Shown here one piece after another: positions 1 to 7,873 of a DNA stretch of 64,000 bases. This stretch comes from a virus. The DNA lies in the IMG/VR virus record IMGVR_UViG_3300042934_000619, positions 38,443 through 102,442 of that record. One strand, written 5' to 3'. The notes under the pieces are model-generated. The model worked only from the letters and a program-made list of their open reading frames with translations, was not told the origin of the DNA and did not search any database. Both the position numbers and the translations under genes were made by a program. Position 1 is the first letter of the stretch. Every line of letters starts with the position of its first letter.

Positions 1-66
1 AGTTGAGGCATAAGACGACAGGGATAGCGCTCTGGTGCTAGCTGCTCCGTAGCGGGTCTCAGCGAG

Positions 67-91
67 GGTGGTTCGAGTCCATCCGCTCCGG
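67..91 (+). other. isolated tRNA T-arm and acceptor 3' strand
   Basis: A T-arm (stem GGTGG/CCATC around TTCGAGT) is followed by a 7-nt acceptor-like strand CGCTCCG and a G discriminator. No matching 5' acceptor strand (CGGAGCG) is found upstream in the window, so this is not a complete tRNA. It could be a decayed tRNA, part of a larger structured RNA, or a remnant. The rest of 1-229 holds nothing else I can support. Confidence 0.3.
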
Positions 92-229
92 CTGCTTCTT
101 CGTCTGTGGGGATGGGCGAGGGGGTCAGCACCACCTCTGCGAGTGGCTGAGGTCATTGAGGGTCGGCTCCGCCCAAGAAGTGCGCAAGGAGTCTCACCGT
201 GTCCGCTGCTTGGCGGTGCCGGGCACGAT

Positions 230-266
230 GGAACGCGCACCCATTCATCCGGTGGGTGCGCGTTCC
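230..266 (+). terminator. 14-bp perfect hairpin before first gene
   Basis: GGAACGCGCACCCA pairs perfectly with TGGGTGCGCGTTCC across a 9-nt loop. It lies just upstream of the ribosome binding site of the small membrane gene at 286. There is no U-tract, so it may be a terminator of the U-less actinobacterial type or an mRNA leader hairpin. Confidence 0.5.
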
Positions 267-285
267 ACGTACAGAAGGAGACAGT

Positions 286-531
286 GTGAGTAATTCACAC
301 GCAGCAGAAGGTCTTATCGGTTCACTCGACACAACGCCATGGCTTTACCCTCTGGTTATCGGGCTTGTCCTTATCTTCGTGTCCGCCCTTTTGTTTCGTG
401 CGGCCGATCGTTTCACCAAGGGTGGCGCCAGTTCGGACGGATGCATCAACGTGCTGCTCGTCATGGTCGGGCTTGTACTGGGGGCCACGGGATTCATCTG
501 CCTGTGCCTCGGACTCTTCGGGTGGTTCTGA
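286..531 (+). CDS. small two-TM membrane protein
   Basis: About 81 residues, starting at a GTG preceded by AGAAGGAGACA. Two hydrophobic segments (roughly residues 19-40 and 56-80) flank a short charged loop, so it is probably an inner-membrane protein with both ends on the same side. No family recognised. It stands alone between the hairpin at 230 and the vWA gene at 606. Confidence 0.7.
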   Translation: MSNSHAAEGLIGSLDTTPWLYPLVIGLVLIFVSALLFRAADRFTKGGASSDGCINVLLVMVGLVLGATGFICLCLGLFGWF

Positions 532-605
532 ACACACCCGAAGGGCGTGCTTTACCCGGCCCTGGATGAAAAAATTCAAGGCCGACAGACAGGCGAAGGA
601 GAAGC

Positions 606-1724
606 GTGAAGGATCAGCAGAACTTCATCAACCACATAGCTCTGGTGCTCGACGCCTCCGGATCGATGGGGCGGCACAAGCGCAGCCTGATCAAGGTGGC
701 CGACGAGCAGATCGCCTACCTCGCCCGGCGCTCCGAAGAGCTGAACCAGGAAACCCGGGTCACCATCTACACCTTCGACGACCAGGTGAAGTGCCTGGTC
801 TACGACAAGGACGTGCTCCGCCTCCCCAGCATCAAGGATCTGTATGTGGTCGGCGGTATGACCGCTCTGATCGACGCCACGATGCAGTCGCAGGACGACC
901 TCGCGCACACCTGGGAAGGGTACGGCGACCACTCGTTCCTGACCTTCGTCCTCACCGACGGCCTGGAGAACGCCAGCGGTACTACCGGCGGCTACTACCG
1001 AGAGTCCCGGGATGTCCTGGCCGAGCGCCTGACCAGCCGCCTGGAGGCAATGCCGGACCACTGGACCGTGGCCGTGCTCGTGCCCGACCAGATGGCCAAG
1101 CGGGAGGCGATGGGCTTCGGGTTCCCGAAGGACAACATCGCCATCTGGGACACCAACTCCTCGGACGGCGTGGAGGAGGCGGTCAGCACCATCCGAACCG
1201 CCACTGACACGTACATGACCAACCGCACCAAGGGTGTGCGCGGGACCAAGACCCTGTTCGTCGGCGAGAACGTGGACGCCAGCGCGATCAAGAACGCCAA
1301 GCTCACGCCGCTGTCGAACAGCGACCGGAAGATCGTCGTCGTCGCCAAGACGAGGGACACCGAGTCCCTGTTCTTCGAGAAGCCGATCAACCGGGCCACG
1401 AAGACACGTCCTGTCCCGGACAAGGCGCTGCACGTGGAGATCAAGCCGTTCGTGGACGCCGCCTTCCCTCCCTACCGGGTGGGCATGGCGTACTACGAGC
1501 TGATCAAGTCCGAGCGTGTCACCGGCGACAAGCAGATCGCGGTGGTCGACGTGGACACCAATCAGGTGTACGTCGGGGACGGTGCCCGGCAGCTCCTTGG
1601 GCTGCCTGCCGGTCAGTGCCGGGTGAAGCCGACGCTCAACCCGAACTACAAGGTCTTCGTCGAGTCGACGTCGCTGAACCGGCACCTGCGTGTCGGCTCG
1701 CAGCTTCTGCTGCTGACGAAGTGA
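606..1724 (+). CDS. von Willebrand factor A (vWA) domain protein
   Basis: A 372-residue protein starting at GTG after GCGAAGGAGAAGC. The N-terminal half is a vWA domain with a complete metal-ion-dependent adhesion site: DASGSMG near residues 17-23, the conserved Thr in GGMTALID and the Asp in LTDGLEN. The C-terminal third is unassigned. Proteins of this kind bind a divalent metal and act as scaffolds. The next large gene (2208) is a TerD-family protein; vWA proteins (TerY-like) and TerD proteins are regular partners in bacterial ter stress-response clusters, so the two may act together. That partnership is inference from context. Confidence 0.85.
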   Translation: MKDQQNFINHIALVLDASGSMGRHKRSLIKVADEQIAYLARRSEELNQETRVTIYTFDDQVKCLVYDKDVLRLPSIKDLYVVGGMTALIDATMQSQDDLAHTWEGYGDHSFLTFVLTDGLENASGTTGGYYRESRDVLAERLTSRLEAMPDHWTVAVLVPDQMAKREAMGFGFPKDNIAIWDTNSSDGVEEAVSTIRTATDTYMTNRTKGVRGTKTLFVGENVDASAIKNAKLTPLSNSDRKIVVVAKTRDTESLFFEKPINRATKTRPVPDKALHVEIKPFVDAAFPPYRVGMAYYELIKSERVTGDKQIAVVDVDTNQVYVGDGARQLLGLPAGQCRVKPTLNPNYKVFVESTSLNRHLRVGSQLLLLTK

Positions 1725-1730
1725 CATGGC

Positions 1731-1759
1731 GGAGCCGGGGCCGAACAAGGCCCGGCTCC
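1731..1759 (+). terminator. terminator-like hairpin
   Basis: GGAGCCGGGGCC and GGCCCGGCTCC form a GC-rich stem just after the vWA gene and before the next ribosome binding site, followed by TTCATC rather than a clean U-run. Confidence 0.55.
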
Positions 1760-1784
1760 TTCATCGAAGGAGACATGACAACCA

Positions 1785-1997
1785 ATGAGACGGCGGAGTC
1801 GTCCTCTCCCTGCGTACCGTGCCCTCCTTGAGTGTGGGCGTGAGATCTGGCTGGCGGACTCACCAATCACGAGTGCGGTGAAGTACGGCTGCAACATGGG
1901 GCTCGGCTGTGGATACCGACTGAACTGGATCTCTTGGTGGCACGTCGATGATCCCGATAGCAAGAGGCCGAATCGAGGGAGTGAGGGCGCTGAGTAG
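1785..1997 (+). CDS. small hypothetical protein
   Basis: A 70-residue frame with three cysteines (LLECGRE, YGCNMGLGCGYR) and two aromatic clusters. The ribosome binding site GAAGGAGACA is at 1765-1774; an ATG at 1775 would give only an 18-residue peptide, while the ATG at 1785 opens this frame at slightly long spacing. No family recognised. It overlaps the next gene by 14 bases. Confidence 0.45.
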   Translation: MRRRSRPLPAYRALLECGREIWLADSPITSAVKYGCNMGLGCGYRLNWISWWHVDDPDSKRPNRGSEGAE

Positions 1998-2211
1998 TCC
2001 ACGCGTCTACAAGAAAGTGATCAGAGGTCGCCTGGTCGTCGCTCGCCCGCGCCGAGGCTTCTGCGAGGTGCTGGTGTACGCCGGTGAGACCCCGGACACC
2101 GAGCTGGTCGGCGACTGGGAAATGCCCAGGGAGATGAACAGCGTGCTGTATCTGGCAGCTCAGCAGGCGGAGCTTCAGACTCCGCGCAACTACGAAGGAG
2201 ACAGCGCATGA
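1984..2211 (+). CDS. small hypothetical protein
   Basis: About 75 residues from the GTG at 1984, which sits directly after GAGGGA; an upstream in-frame ATG at 1948 lacks a ribosome binding site. The sequence is basic at the start (RVYKKVIRGRLVVARPRR) and otherwise beta-rich. Its stop overlaps the ATG of the TerD gene (ATGA), so the two are probably translationally coupled. No family recognised; the start is uncertain. Confidence 0.55.
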   Translation, partial: RALSSPRVYKKVIRGRLVVARPRRGFCEVLVYAGETPDTELVGDWEMPREMNSVLYLAAQQAELQTPRNYEGDSA

Positions 2212-2819
2212 CCACGAACACCGTCCCGTCCCTGAGCAAGGACCAGGTCGCCACGCTCAACGGCAAGATCCGTGTCGGGGCCGCCTGGGACACCTCCACG
2301 CGCGGACACGGCGGGTTCCTCGGCCGCATCTCGAAGAGGGCGGGCGCCGACCTCGACGCTGTGGCCGTGCTGTTCGAGGATGGCGTGCCCGTCCGTATGG
2401 CCGGGCTCGACAACAACGACCCGCTCAAGAACGGCTCCGTCCTGCACTCCGGCGACAACCAGACCGGCAAGGGTGAGGGCGACGACGAGTCCATCGACTT
2501 CGACCTCGGGCGGATCGACGAGGAGATCGACAAGATCGTCGTCATGGTGGCCGCCTTCAAGGAGGCCAACAAGCGCATGGGAGACCAGGGGTTCCAGGGC
2601 GCCGACAACGTCGAGTTCACCGTCTACGACATGGATGGGGGTCGCCCGGAGAAGGCGTTCCGCATCCGCCCGTCGCTCATGGGCCGGGAGAACTGTGTCA
2701 TCGTCGCCACGCTTGAGCGCGTGGGCCAGGGGTGGCTCATGAAGAAGGCCAACGCCAAGGTCCACGTCGAGCACGGCAACCGCGACAAGCTCCTCATGGC
2801 GGCCGTCAACGCCGACTGA
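2208..2819 (+). CDS. TerD-family (tellurium/stress resistance) protein
   Basis: A 203-residue protein. The centre carries the TerD signature, a calcium-binding acidic loop and strand: KGEGDDESIDFDLGR followed by IDKIVVMVAAF. TerD-domain proteins are cytosolic or membrane-associated calcium-binding beta-sandwiches linked to resistance to tellurite, phage and chemical stress; Streptomyces genomes hold many. With the vWA gene at 606 it forms a TerD plus vWA pair. It ends just before a strong terminator. Its role in a phage (stress protection, or interference with host ter defences) is not known. Confidence 0.85.
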   Translation: MTTNTVPSLSKDQVATLNGKIRVGAAWDTSTRGHGGFLGRISKRAGADLDAVAVLFEDGVPVRMAGLDNNDPLKNGSVLHSGDNQTGKGEGDDESIDFDLGRIDEEIDKIVVMVAAFKEANKRMGDQGFQGADNVEFTVYDMDGGRPEKAFRIRPSLMGRENCVIVATLERVGQGWLMKKANAKVHVEHGNRDKLLMAAVNAD

Positions 2820-2828
2820 GTATGTTGA

Positions 2829-2861
2829 GGGCCCGGACGCTTCGGCGTCCGGGCCCTTGTT
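2829..2861 (+). terminator. Rho-independent terminator, UUCG loop
   Basis: A 12-bp perfect stem (GGGCCCGGACGC) closed by TTCG and followed by TTGTT. It ends the TerD transcript. Confidence 0.9.
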
Positions 2862-2882
2862 CAACGGAAGGAGACAACTGAC

Positions 2883-3470
2883 ATGGGACTGACCGCATCC
2901 GCGCAGCGGATGGACGAGCACCTGCTGCCGTTCGTCGACAGCTTGCTGGCGGTGCACCCGGACAAGCTGGTTGCCCGAAGCCACCTGTGCGCAGCGGCTG
3001 CCTCGTTCCTGACGGTGACCCGGCAGGCGGTGTCTGGCCGTATCGCCGACGCCGTGGCGGACGGGAAGTTGATCGAGATCTTTCCCCGCTCGGACTGGCT
3101 GGTCATGCTGCTCGGCGGCACGGATCTGCCGAATCTGTACGCCGTGCAGAGCGGCAAGAACAGCGGCCTCTACGGACTGGTCAGGGATCGGCCGGTCTCT
3201 CGGGGTTCCGGCGGGGTCAGCTTCATCACCACCGGCGCCGCGCTGAGAGAACTCGTGACCGGGCTGCGGAAGGAGTACGGTCTTCCGGACCCCGGAGAGG
3301 CGTTTTACTACGTGCCCGCCATCGAGCGGCATGTGCGCGCCGACGCCTATATGCAAATGCTGGAGGTTCTGTCCCGTTACCGCGCACATAGCCCCGGTGA
3401 TGCGTCAAATGCACTCGTCGTCAACGAACTGCTGGCGGTTGTCAATCTGAAGCCGCCGCAAGGGCACTGA
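2883..3470 (+). CDS. hypothetical protein, possible winged-helix
   Basis: A 195-residue soluble protein starting at ATG after GGAAGGAGACAACTGAC. The N-terminal half is helical, and a stretch near residues 45-65 (VTRQAVSGRIADAVADGKLIE) looks like a helix-turn-helix followed by a wing. No catalytic motif is visible. Calling it DNA-binding is tentative. Confidence 0.65.
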   Translation: MGLTASAQRMDEHLLPFVDSLLAVHPDKLVARSHLCAAAASFLTVTRQAVSGRIADAVADGKLIEIFPRSDWLVMLLGGTDLPNLYAVQSGKNSGLYGLVRDRPVSRGSGGVSFITTGAALRELVTGLRKEYGLPDPGEAFYYVPAIERHVRADAYMQMLEVLSRYRAHSPGDASNALVVNELLAVVNLKPPQGH

Positions 3471-3480
3471 AGCCGTCACG

Positions 3481-3705
3481 ATGGGCAGCGATATGAAGAC
3501 GCGAAGGACGTGGCACGACCGTCCTGTGATTGCCCCGCTGGTGTACGGAGTCTCGACCGTGGCGATAGGCGGTGTCGGGTATGCATCCGGCTTCCTGGCC
3601 ACGGATTCCGTTATCCACGCAATCTACGCATCTCTATTCATAGAGGCGTTGCTCGTGCTGTACTTGCGAGCAAGTCACAAAGAGGCGAGGAGGAAAAGCG
3701 CATGA
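3481..3705 (+). CDS. small two-TM membrane protein
   Basis: A 74-residue protein with two hydrophobic helices (about residues 17-35 and 42-62) and a basic C-terminus (RASHKEARRKSA). An alternative ATG exists at 3493. Its stop overlaps the start of the next gene by four bases. Confidence 0.6.
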   Translation: MGSDMKTRRTWHDRPVIAPLVYGVSTVAIGGVGYASGFLATDSVIHAIYASLFIEALLVLYLRASHKEARRKSA

Positions 3706-4007
3706 ACCATGCGATGAGTACCGTCCCGTTCGGTGAACGATTCAGTGCGTCCTGTGAGTGGGCGCAGAGCCGGGCCGCCAAGTCCGTCAGTCCGGAGCGG
3801 TACATGGAACTGTTCCACAACGCGATGGCGGAGGCTCGACGGAACGGGGAGAACGCGATCGTCGACCAGTCCCCTGACTGGGGCGACCCCACACACCTGG
3901 CCGCCGAGGTCGAGGCACTGGCCGCACGCCGGGCGATGAGGCACTGGGGTACCACGTGGGGGATCTGCCTGAGACGCCGCGTGAGCAAGCAGGATCTGGC
4001 AGCATAG
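3702..4007 (+). CDS. hypothetical protein
   Basis: A 101-residue soluble protein starting at an ATG that overlaps the preceding stop, with a good ribosome binding site (GCGAGGAGG). Mostly helical, with a basic C-terminus (RRRVSKQDLAA). No family recognised. Confidence 0.6.
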   Translation: MNHAMSTVPFGERFSASCEWAQSRAAKSVSPERYMELFHNAMAEARRNGENAIVDQSPDWGDPTHLAAEVEALAARRAMRHWGTTWGICLRRRVSKQDLAA

Positions 4008-4046
4008 GTCCAACGAGACAGACGGAAAGAGCGGAAGGAGACGGTC

Positions 4047-4307
4047 ATGTCGTGCGCAGAGGCGGACGAGGAGCCGACGCACCACATCTCGAAGGAGCTG
4101 GAACAGAAGCTGGTCGAGGCCAAGGAGTGGTACGACCGGCGTGCGAGGCTTGAGTTCGTCATCCGGACCTACGGCGGCAGTGCTCAGCGCAACCAGGAAG
4201 ACCGAGACGAGAGCGACCGTGAGGGCGCGTCCCTGCTGACCGAGATCGCCGAGATCGTCGACGAGACGTGGGGCTTCGAGAAGCCGCTGCGGGAGGCGGG
4301 GGAGTGA
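4047..4307 (+). CDS. small acidic helical protein
   Basis: An 86-residue, strongly charged, probably all-helical protein behind GGAAGGAGACGGTC. The stop is coupled to the next start (GTGA). No family recognised. Confidence 0.65.
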   Translation: MSCAEADEEPTHHISKELEQKLVEAKEWYDRRARLEFVIRTYGGSAQRNQEDRDESDREGASLLTEIAEIVDETWGFEKPLREAGE

Positions 4308-4495
4308 CTCACTTCAAGGACGTCGGGCGTATGGTCCTGGAGATCACGATCGAGGACCGGCTCGGGGACACGGCTGCGCTGTACGACCTCTTGGCGCTGG
4401 TCGAGGGGTACGTGGAGCGCTTCGGCTTCGTGGATCTCGATGAGGTGGACACCGCCGAGTTCGAGGCGCTGGCCAAGCGGTACCTTCGCAGCTGA
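4304..4495 (+). CDS. small hypothetical protein
   Basis: A 63-residue protein from a GTG overlapping the previous TGA, with GGAGGCGGGGG upstream. Acidic and helical (LEITIEDRLGDTAALYDLLALVEGYVERFG). Function unknown. Confidence 0.6.
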   Translation: MTHFKDVGRMVLEITIEDRLGDTAALYDLLALVEGYVERFGFVDLDEVDTAEFEALAKRYLRS

Positions 4496-4594
4496 CACAG
4501 GGCTCCGGCCGAGTGTGTAGAACACATGACCGGCGCCCTTCAGCGTGTGGTAGGTTTCGACCCGTCAGGCGGTGCGTCTGAGGAAAGAGACAAC

Positions 4595-5380
4595 GTGGAA
4601 CGAGACAGCGCCTCCGAGGTAGAAGGTTGTCGGAGGCAGAACGAGCGTCTGCGTGAGCGTCTGCGTCAGGAGCAGAAGCAGACGGAAGCCCTGCGTGCGA
4701 AAGCCGACCGTTGGTATCAGTCGGCAGCGAATCTCACCTGGGCGCTGGTCGACGCCAACGCGAGGCTGAACGAAGCGCAGAACGACCTGGCGGAGCTGAG
4801 CAAGTTCAACGGTGTGCAATGGCTGCGCGACGAACTGGCTTGCGAACGCGGCAAGGTCGCGACACTCAAGGCGCGGAGACAGGGATGGAACGACCTGGCC
4901 CGTCGAGCCACCACCGCCAAGGCGGAGGAAGCGCAACGGGCCCGTGACCTCGACGCGGTGGTCGAAGAGCTGCGAGGCAAGCTCGTAAAGAACGAGCAGA
5001 AGCTGGAAGGCGTTATCAGCCGAGCTGAGGGGATGGTCTGGGAGCGCGACAAACGTGAGCGCCGTTTTTTGCAATGGTGTGAGCGTTGGCAGCGGGGCGA
5101 GGTGGGAGCCCATGAGGTAGTCGCGGGCATCACCGCCGAACTGGGCGGCCACCAGATGGAGGAGACCTCCGTACTGGACCGGCGCCGCGCGATCGAGCAT
5201 GCCAAGACGGTGTCGATCATGAACGAGGCGACCGATCAACTCTCCGCTATCGTGCGGCTGTTGGCTGCTGAGGGTGTCCCGTTCAAGGGGACGGCGGTCG
5301 AGCTGGTAGGGGACTACATCGCCCGGGTCAACGGGCGAGTGGCAGCGTCGGAGGGTGACGCTGAGAAGAAGCGGCAGTAG
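4595..5380 (+). CDS. coiled-coil protein
   Basis: About 261 residues from the GTG at 4595, behind GAGGAAAGAGACAAC. Residues 1-160 are one long heptad-rich coiled coil (RLRERLRQEQKQTEALRAK and onward), followed by a more globular end. No catalytic motif. It may be a structural or scaffold-like cytoplasmic protein; no family recognised. Confidence 0.7.
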   Translation: MERDSASEVEGCRRQNERLRERLRQEQKQTEALRAKADRWYQSAANLTWALVDANARLNEAQNDLAELSKFNGVQWLRDELACERGKVATLKARRQGWNDLARRATTAKAEEAQRARDLDAVVEELRGKLVKNEQKLEGVISRAEGMVWERDKRERRFLQWCERWQRGEVGAHEVVAGITAELGGHQMEETSVLDRRRAIEHAKTVSIMNEATDQLSAIVRLLAAEGVPFKGTAVELVGDYIARVNGRVAASEGDAEKKRQ

Positions 5381-5402
5381 CCGCACAAGGGAGGGGAAAG
5401 TA

Positions 5403-5573
5403 ATGTCCGACAACGGACAGCTCGCACAAACCGGTCTGGGCACGGTCGTGGTGGGCGGTACCGCCTACTACGTGGGTGGGTGGATGATCACCGCCGCCGC
5501 CGTGCTCGTCGTCGCCGGTGCTCTTCTGGTGCGCATGCGCTTCCGGCGCGGGCGCGGTGTGGGAGAGGTGTGA
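5403..5573 (+). CDS. tiny protein with LAxTG sortase signal
   Basis: A 56-residue protein consisting almost entirely of a cell-wall sorting signal: a short N-terminus, LAQTG at residues 7-11, a hydrophobic segment (about 12-42) and an Arg-rich tail (RMRFRRGRG). LAxTG is the motif used by class E sortases of Streptomyces (as in chaplins). There is no separate signal peptide. The stop overlaps the start of the adjacent glycosyltransferase (GTGA), suggesting coupled synthesis. Whether it is actually a sortase substrate or simply a small membrane protein is unknown. Confidence 0.7.
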   Translation: MSDNGQLAQTGLGTVVVGGTAYYVGGWMITAAAVLVVAGALLVRMRFRRGRGVGEV

Positions 5574-7078
5574 CCGGCAAACGCCGTCGGACCACGGTGC
5601 TGGCTGCGCGCCAGCACCGTTCCGGCACGGTACTGATAGGTATCGCTGTCCTTGGTCTGGCGGCCCTGTGGTCTGCTCATCACGCCATCGCGGCGGCCGA
5701 CTGGGACGAGCGTACGGCCAGTCGCCTCACCGTGGTCTGGCTTGCTCTGTTCTTCGTGTTCATGGCGCAGACCCTCATGTATCACTTCGAACGTCCGTAC
5801 CGTCCGACGCCCCGTCAGAAGCGGCAGCTCGACAGTCTCCACGTAGCGATCCTCGTACCGGCGTACAACGAGGACCCCGGGTATTTCGAGCTGTGCCTGA
5901 AGTCCTTTCTTCGTCAGACGCGTCTCCCTGACTCCGTCCACATTGTCGACGACGGTTCGACGAACGGGGATTACGCGGATATACGGGCGTGGTGGGAACG
6001 CGAGGCGGGGAAGGCGGGGGTTGCCACTACCTGGCAACGCGTTCCGAACGGCGGAAAGCGCCACGCGCAGGCGCGGGGGGTGGATGTCAGCCCTGACGCG
6101 GACGTTTACATAACCTGCGACTCCGACAGCTGCTTTGCCCCTACCGCAGTGGCAGAAGTCATCGCCCCGTTCGTACGTCCTCGGGTTCAGTCGGTGGCAG
6201 GAATCGTGGTCGCCACCAACAACCGAGCCAATCTGCTGGCGCGGATCACGGACCTTTGGTTCACCACCACGCAGCTTGTCGACCGGTCCGGGCAGTCCGC
6301 CGTCGGAGCTGTCATGGTCAACTCCGGCCCGCTCGCTGCATACAGGGCGGAGGTGGTTCGCGACAACCTGGGATCCTACCTCAACGAGACATTCATGGGT
6401 CGCCCCGTCATGTTCTCGGACGACAGCCTCCTCACCCTCTATGCGCAGGAGCGTGGGCTCACCGTTCAGCAGCCATCGGCTGTTGTCTTCACGGCGATGC
6501 CGGAGAAGTGGTCACACTTCTGCCGCATGTACCTCCGGTGGATGCGCGGGTCGACGATCCGGTCTGTGTGGCGGATGAAGTATCTGAGCCTTGCGCGCCC
6601 CGCGTTCTGGCTGCATCTGCTGCGCTGGTTCCAGATGTTCCTCGTCCAGATGGTCACCGTCTGGCTGCTCCTGGTCGAGCCGATTGCGTACAGCAATCTC
6701 CCTCCTGCGAGCATGCTGTGGGTGCCCTTCTTCATCGGATGGGCACAGGGCCTGCGCTACATCAGCATCATCCGGAGCGACGAGCGAATTCGTTCTCGCG
6801 CGGTGACGTGGCTGCTGATGCCGCTGGCCATCGTGTTCGCCTGGACGGTACTCCGCTGGCTCCGCTGGTATGGCATCGCCACCTGCTACGTAACGGGTTG
6901 GGGTACCAGGCAAAACGGCGCGGAAGTATCCCTCGGGACGCCGAGCATTCCAAAGCAACGCACCGGTGAGACGGAGCAAGGGCATGAGGACACTGTCCCG
7001 CTCAAAGTGCTCCTCGACCCGTATGCGGAGATCACCACGGAGCTGGAGATCGAACAGCTCCGCAACACCAACCAGTAG
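5570..7078 (+). CDS. membrane glycosyltransferase family 2 (hyaluronan-synthase-like)
   Basis: A 502-residue processive-type GT2 enzyme. Two N-terminal membrane helices (about 19-41 and 53-72) precede the cytosolic GT-A domain with VPAYNED (97-102), VDDGS (126-130), NGGKRHA (160-166), the metal-binding DSD (184-186) and SDDS. An RMYLRWMRGS motif resembles the (Q/R)xxRW product-binding motif of hyaluronan, chitin and cellulose synthases, and three or more membrane helices follow. It would polymerise a UDP-sugar and extrude the chain. Coupled to the LAxTG peptide. A surface polysaccharide that blocks superinfection is one possible role (inference). Confidence 0.85.
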   Translation: MTGKRRRTTVLAARQHRSGTVLIGIAVLGLAALWSAHHAIAAADWDERTASRLTVVWLALFFVFMAQTLMYHFERPYRPTPRQKRQLDSLHVAILVPAYNEDPGYFELCLKSFLRQTRLPDSVHIVDDGSTNGDYADIRAWWEREAGKAGVATTWQRVPNGGKRHAQARGVDVSPDADVYITCDSDSCFAPTAVAEVIAPFVRPRVQSVAGIVVATNNRANLLARITDLWFTTTQLVDRSGQSAVGAVMVNSGPLAAYRAEVVRDNLGSYLNETFMGRPVMFSDDSLLTLYAQERGLTVQQPSAVVFTAMPEKWSHFCRMYLRWMRGSTIRSVWRMKYLSLARPAFWLHLLRWFQMFLVQMVTVWLLLVEPIAYSNLPPASMLWVPFFIGWAQGLRYISIIRSDERIRSRAVTWLLMPLAIVFAWTVLRWLRWYGIATCYVTGWGTRQNGAEVSLGTPSIPKQRTGETEQGHEDTVPLKVLLDPYAEITTELEIEQLRNTNQ

Positions 7079-7092
7079 TGAAGGAGGGAGAC

Positions 7093-7503
7093 GTGGACGA
7101 AGACAGCACCATCGAGGTGCAGGTAACGATGAAGCCTTACCAGGCGCTTCGATTCGCCTGCGCCATGCGGCGCCTCGCCGAAATGTCCACGGCGAAAGAA
7201 GACAGGGAATTCTGGCGGTCCATCTATCACGAGGTGGGCGACCAGTGTGCAGGGGTGTACATCACCTCCCGTCGTCACGTCTGGCGGCCCGCCTACGACG
7301 ATGAAGTGGCTCTGAAGCGCGTGGTCGACGGGGACGAACCGTTCCCTGTTCTGTCGCGCATGGATGCCCGTCGAGCGCTTGTCGCGCTCAAAGACAAGCT
7401 GAGTGCTCGGCAGTTGGGGGAGCGCCTGTACATGGACCGCCGCACGGCATCCATGTGGCGTGCGGCATACAACCGGGGGGAGTGGAAGAAGTATGGGTTC
7501 TAG
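7093..7503 (+). CDS. putative HTH DNA-binding protein
   Basis: 136 residues from the GTG at 7093 (ribosome binding site AAGGAGGGAGAC). The C-terminal 35 residues (SARQLGERLYMDRRTASMWR) read as a helix-turn-helix. The N-terminal part is helical with no known motif. Overlaps the next gene by 11 bases. Confidence 0.6.
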   Translation: MDEDSTIEVQVTMKPYQALRFACAMRRLAEMSTAKEDREFWRSIYHEVGDQCAGVYITSRRHVWRPAYDDEVALKRVVDGDEPFPVLSRMDARRALVALKDKLSARQLGERLYMDRRTASMWRAAYNRGEWKKYGF

Positions 7504-7717
7504 GAGCAAGCCACTCAGCAGTGCCGAACAGGCTGTTCTCAGGAAGCTCATCGCGCGAGGCGGCACGTGGGCGAACGGGGACACTCCCCTGTGGGAGAGC
7601 AGGTACTGGACCCTGCATCTGCTGAACCGCCTGGCCAGCCAAGGACTGGTCAGCGAGGTGGAGCAGGACAGGAAATACCAGGCGACCCGCGACGGCCTGG
7701 CCGTCAACCGCTGGTGA
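7493..7717 (+). CDS. small winged-helix-like protein
   Basis: A 74-residue protein (LSSAEQAVLRKLIARGG ... LHLLNRLASQGLVSEVE ... YQATRDG) with the pattern of a winged helix: helices followed by a beta-hairpin with a Tyr-x-x-Thr wing. Probably DNA-binding. It ends the cluster; a 156-base gap follows. Confidence 0.6.
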   Translation: MGSRSKPLSSAEQAVLRKLIARGGTWANGDTPLWESRYWTLHLLNRLASQGLVSEVEQDRKYQATRDGLAVNRW

Positions 7718-7873
7718 CTCTGGCCTTCCAGTGGCACTGCCGTTAGAGTTCAATCACCGCCTGCGTACCCTGTGTAGAACCAAGGGACGTAACTGAACGT
7801 CTTGCAGACAAAGGGCCCGGCTGACAGATGATGCGTAAGGGCATCACGAGGGGCCCGCTAGGAAGGAGACAGC
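7718..7873 (+). promoter_or_regulatory. intergenic region with TGTGTAGAAC motif
   Basis: TGTGTAGAAC at 7771-7780 is repeated exactly at 4514-4523, also upstream of a gene, and as CTGTAGAAC at 57225-57233. It may be part of a phage promoter (-10-like TGTAGA). A nested inverted repeat (GGGCCC arms, TGATGC/GCATCA inner stem) lies at about 7812-7857, before the ribosome binding site of the next gene. Confidence 0.3.

Noticed and set aside
576-1748. Long open frame on the minus strand across the vWA gene
   Set aside because: It mirrors the codon pattern of the real gene in GC-rich DNA, has no ribosome binding site and its product lacks any recognisable domain.
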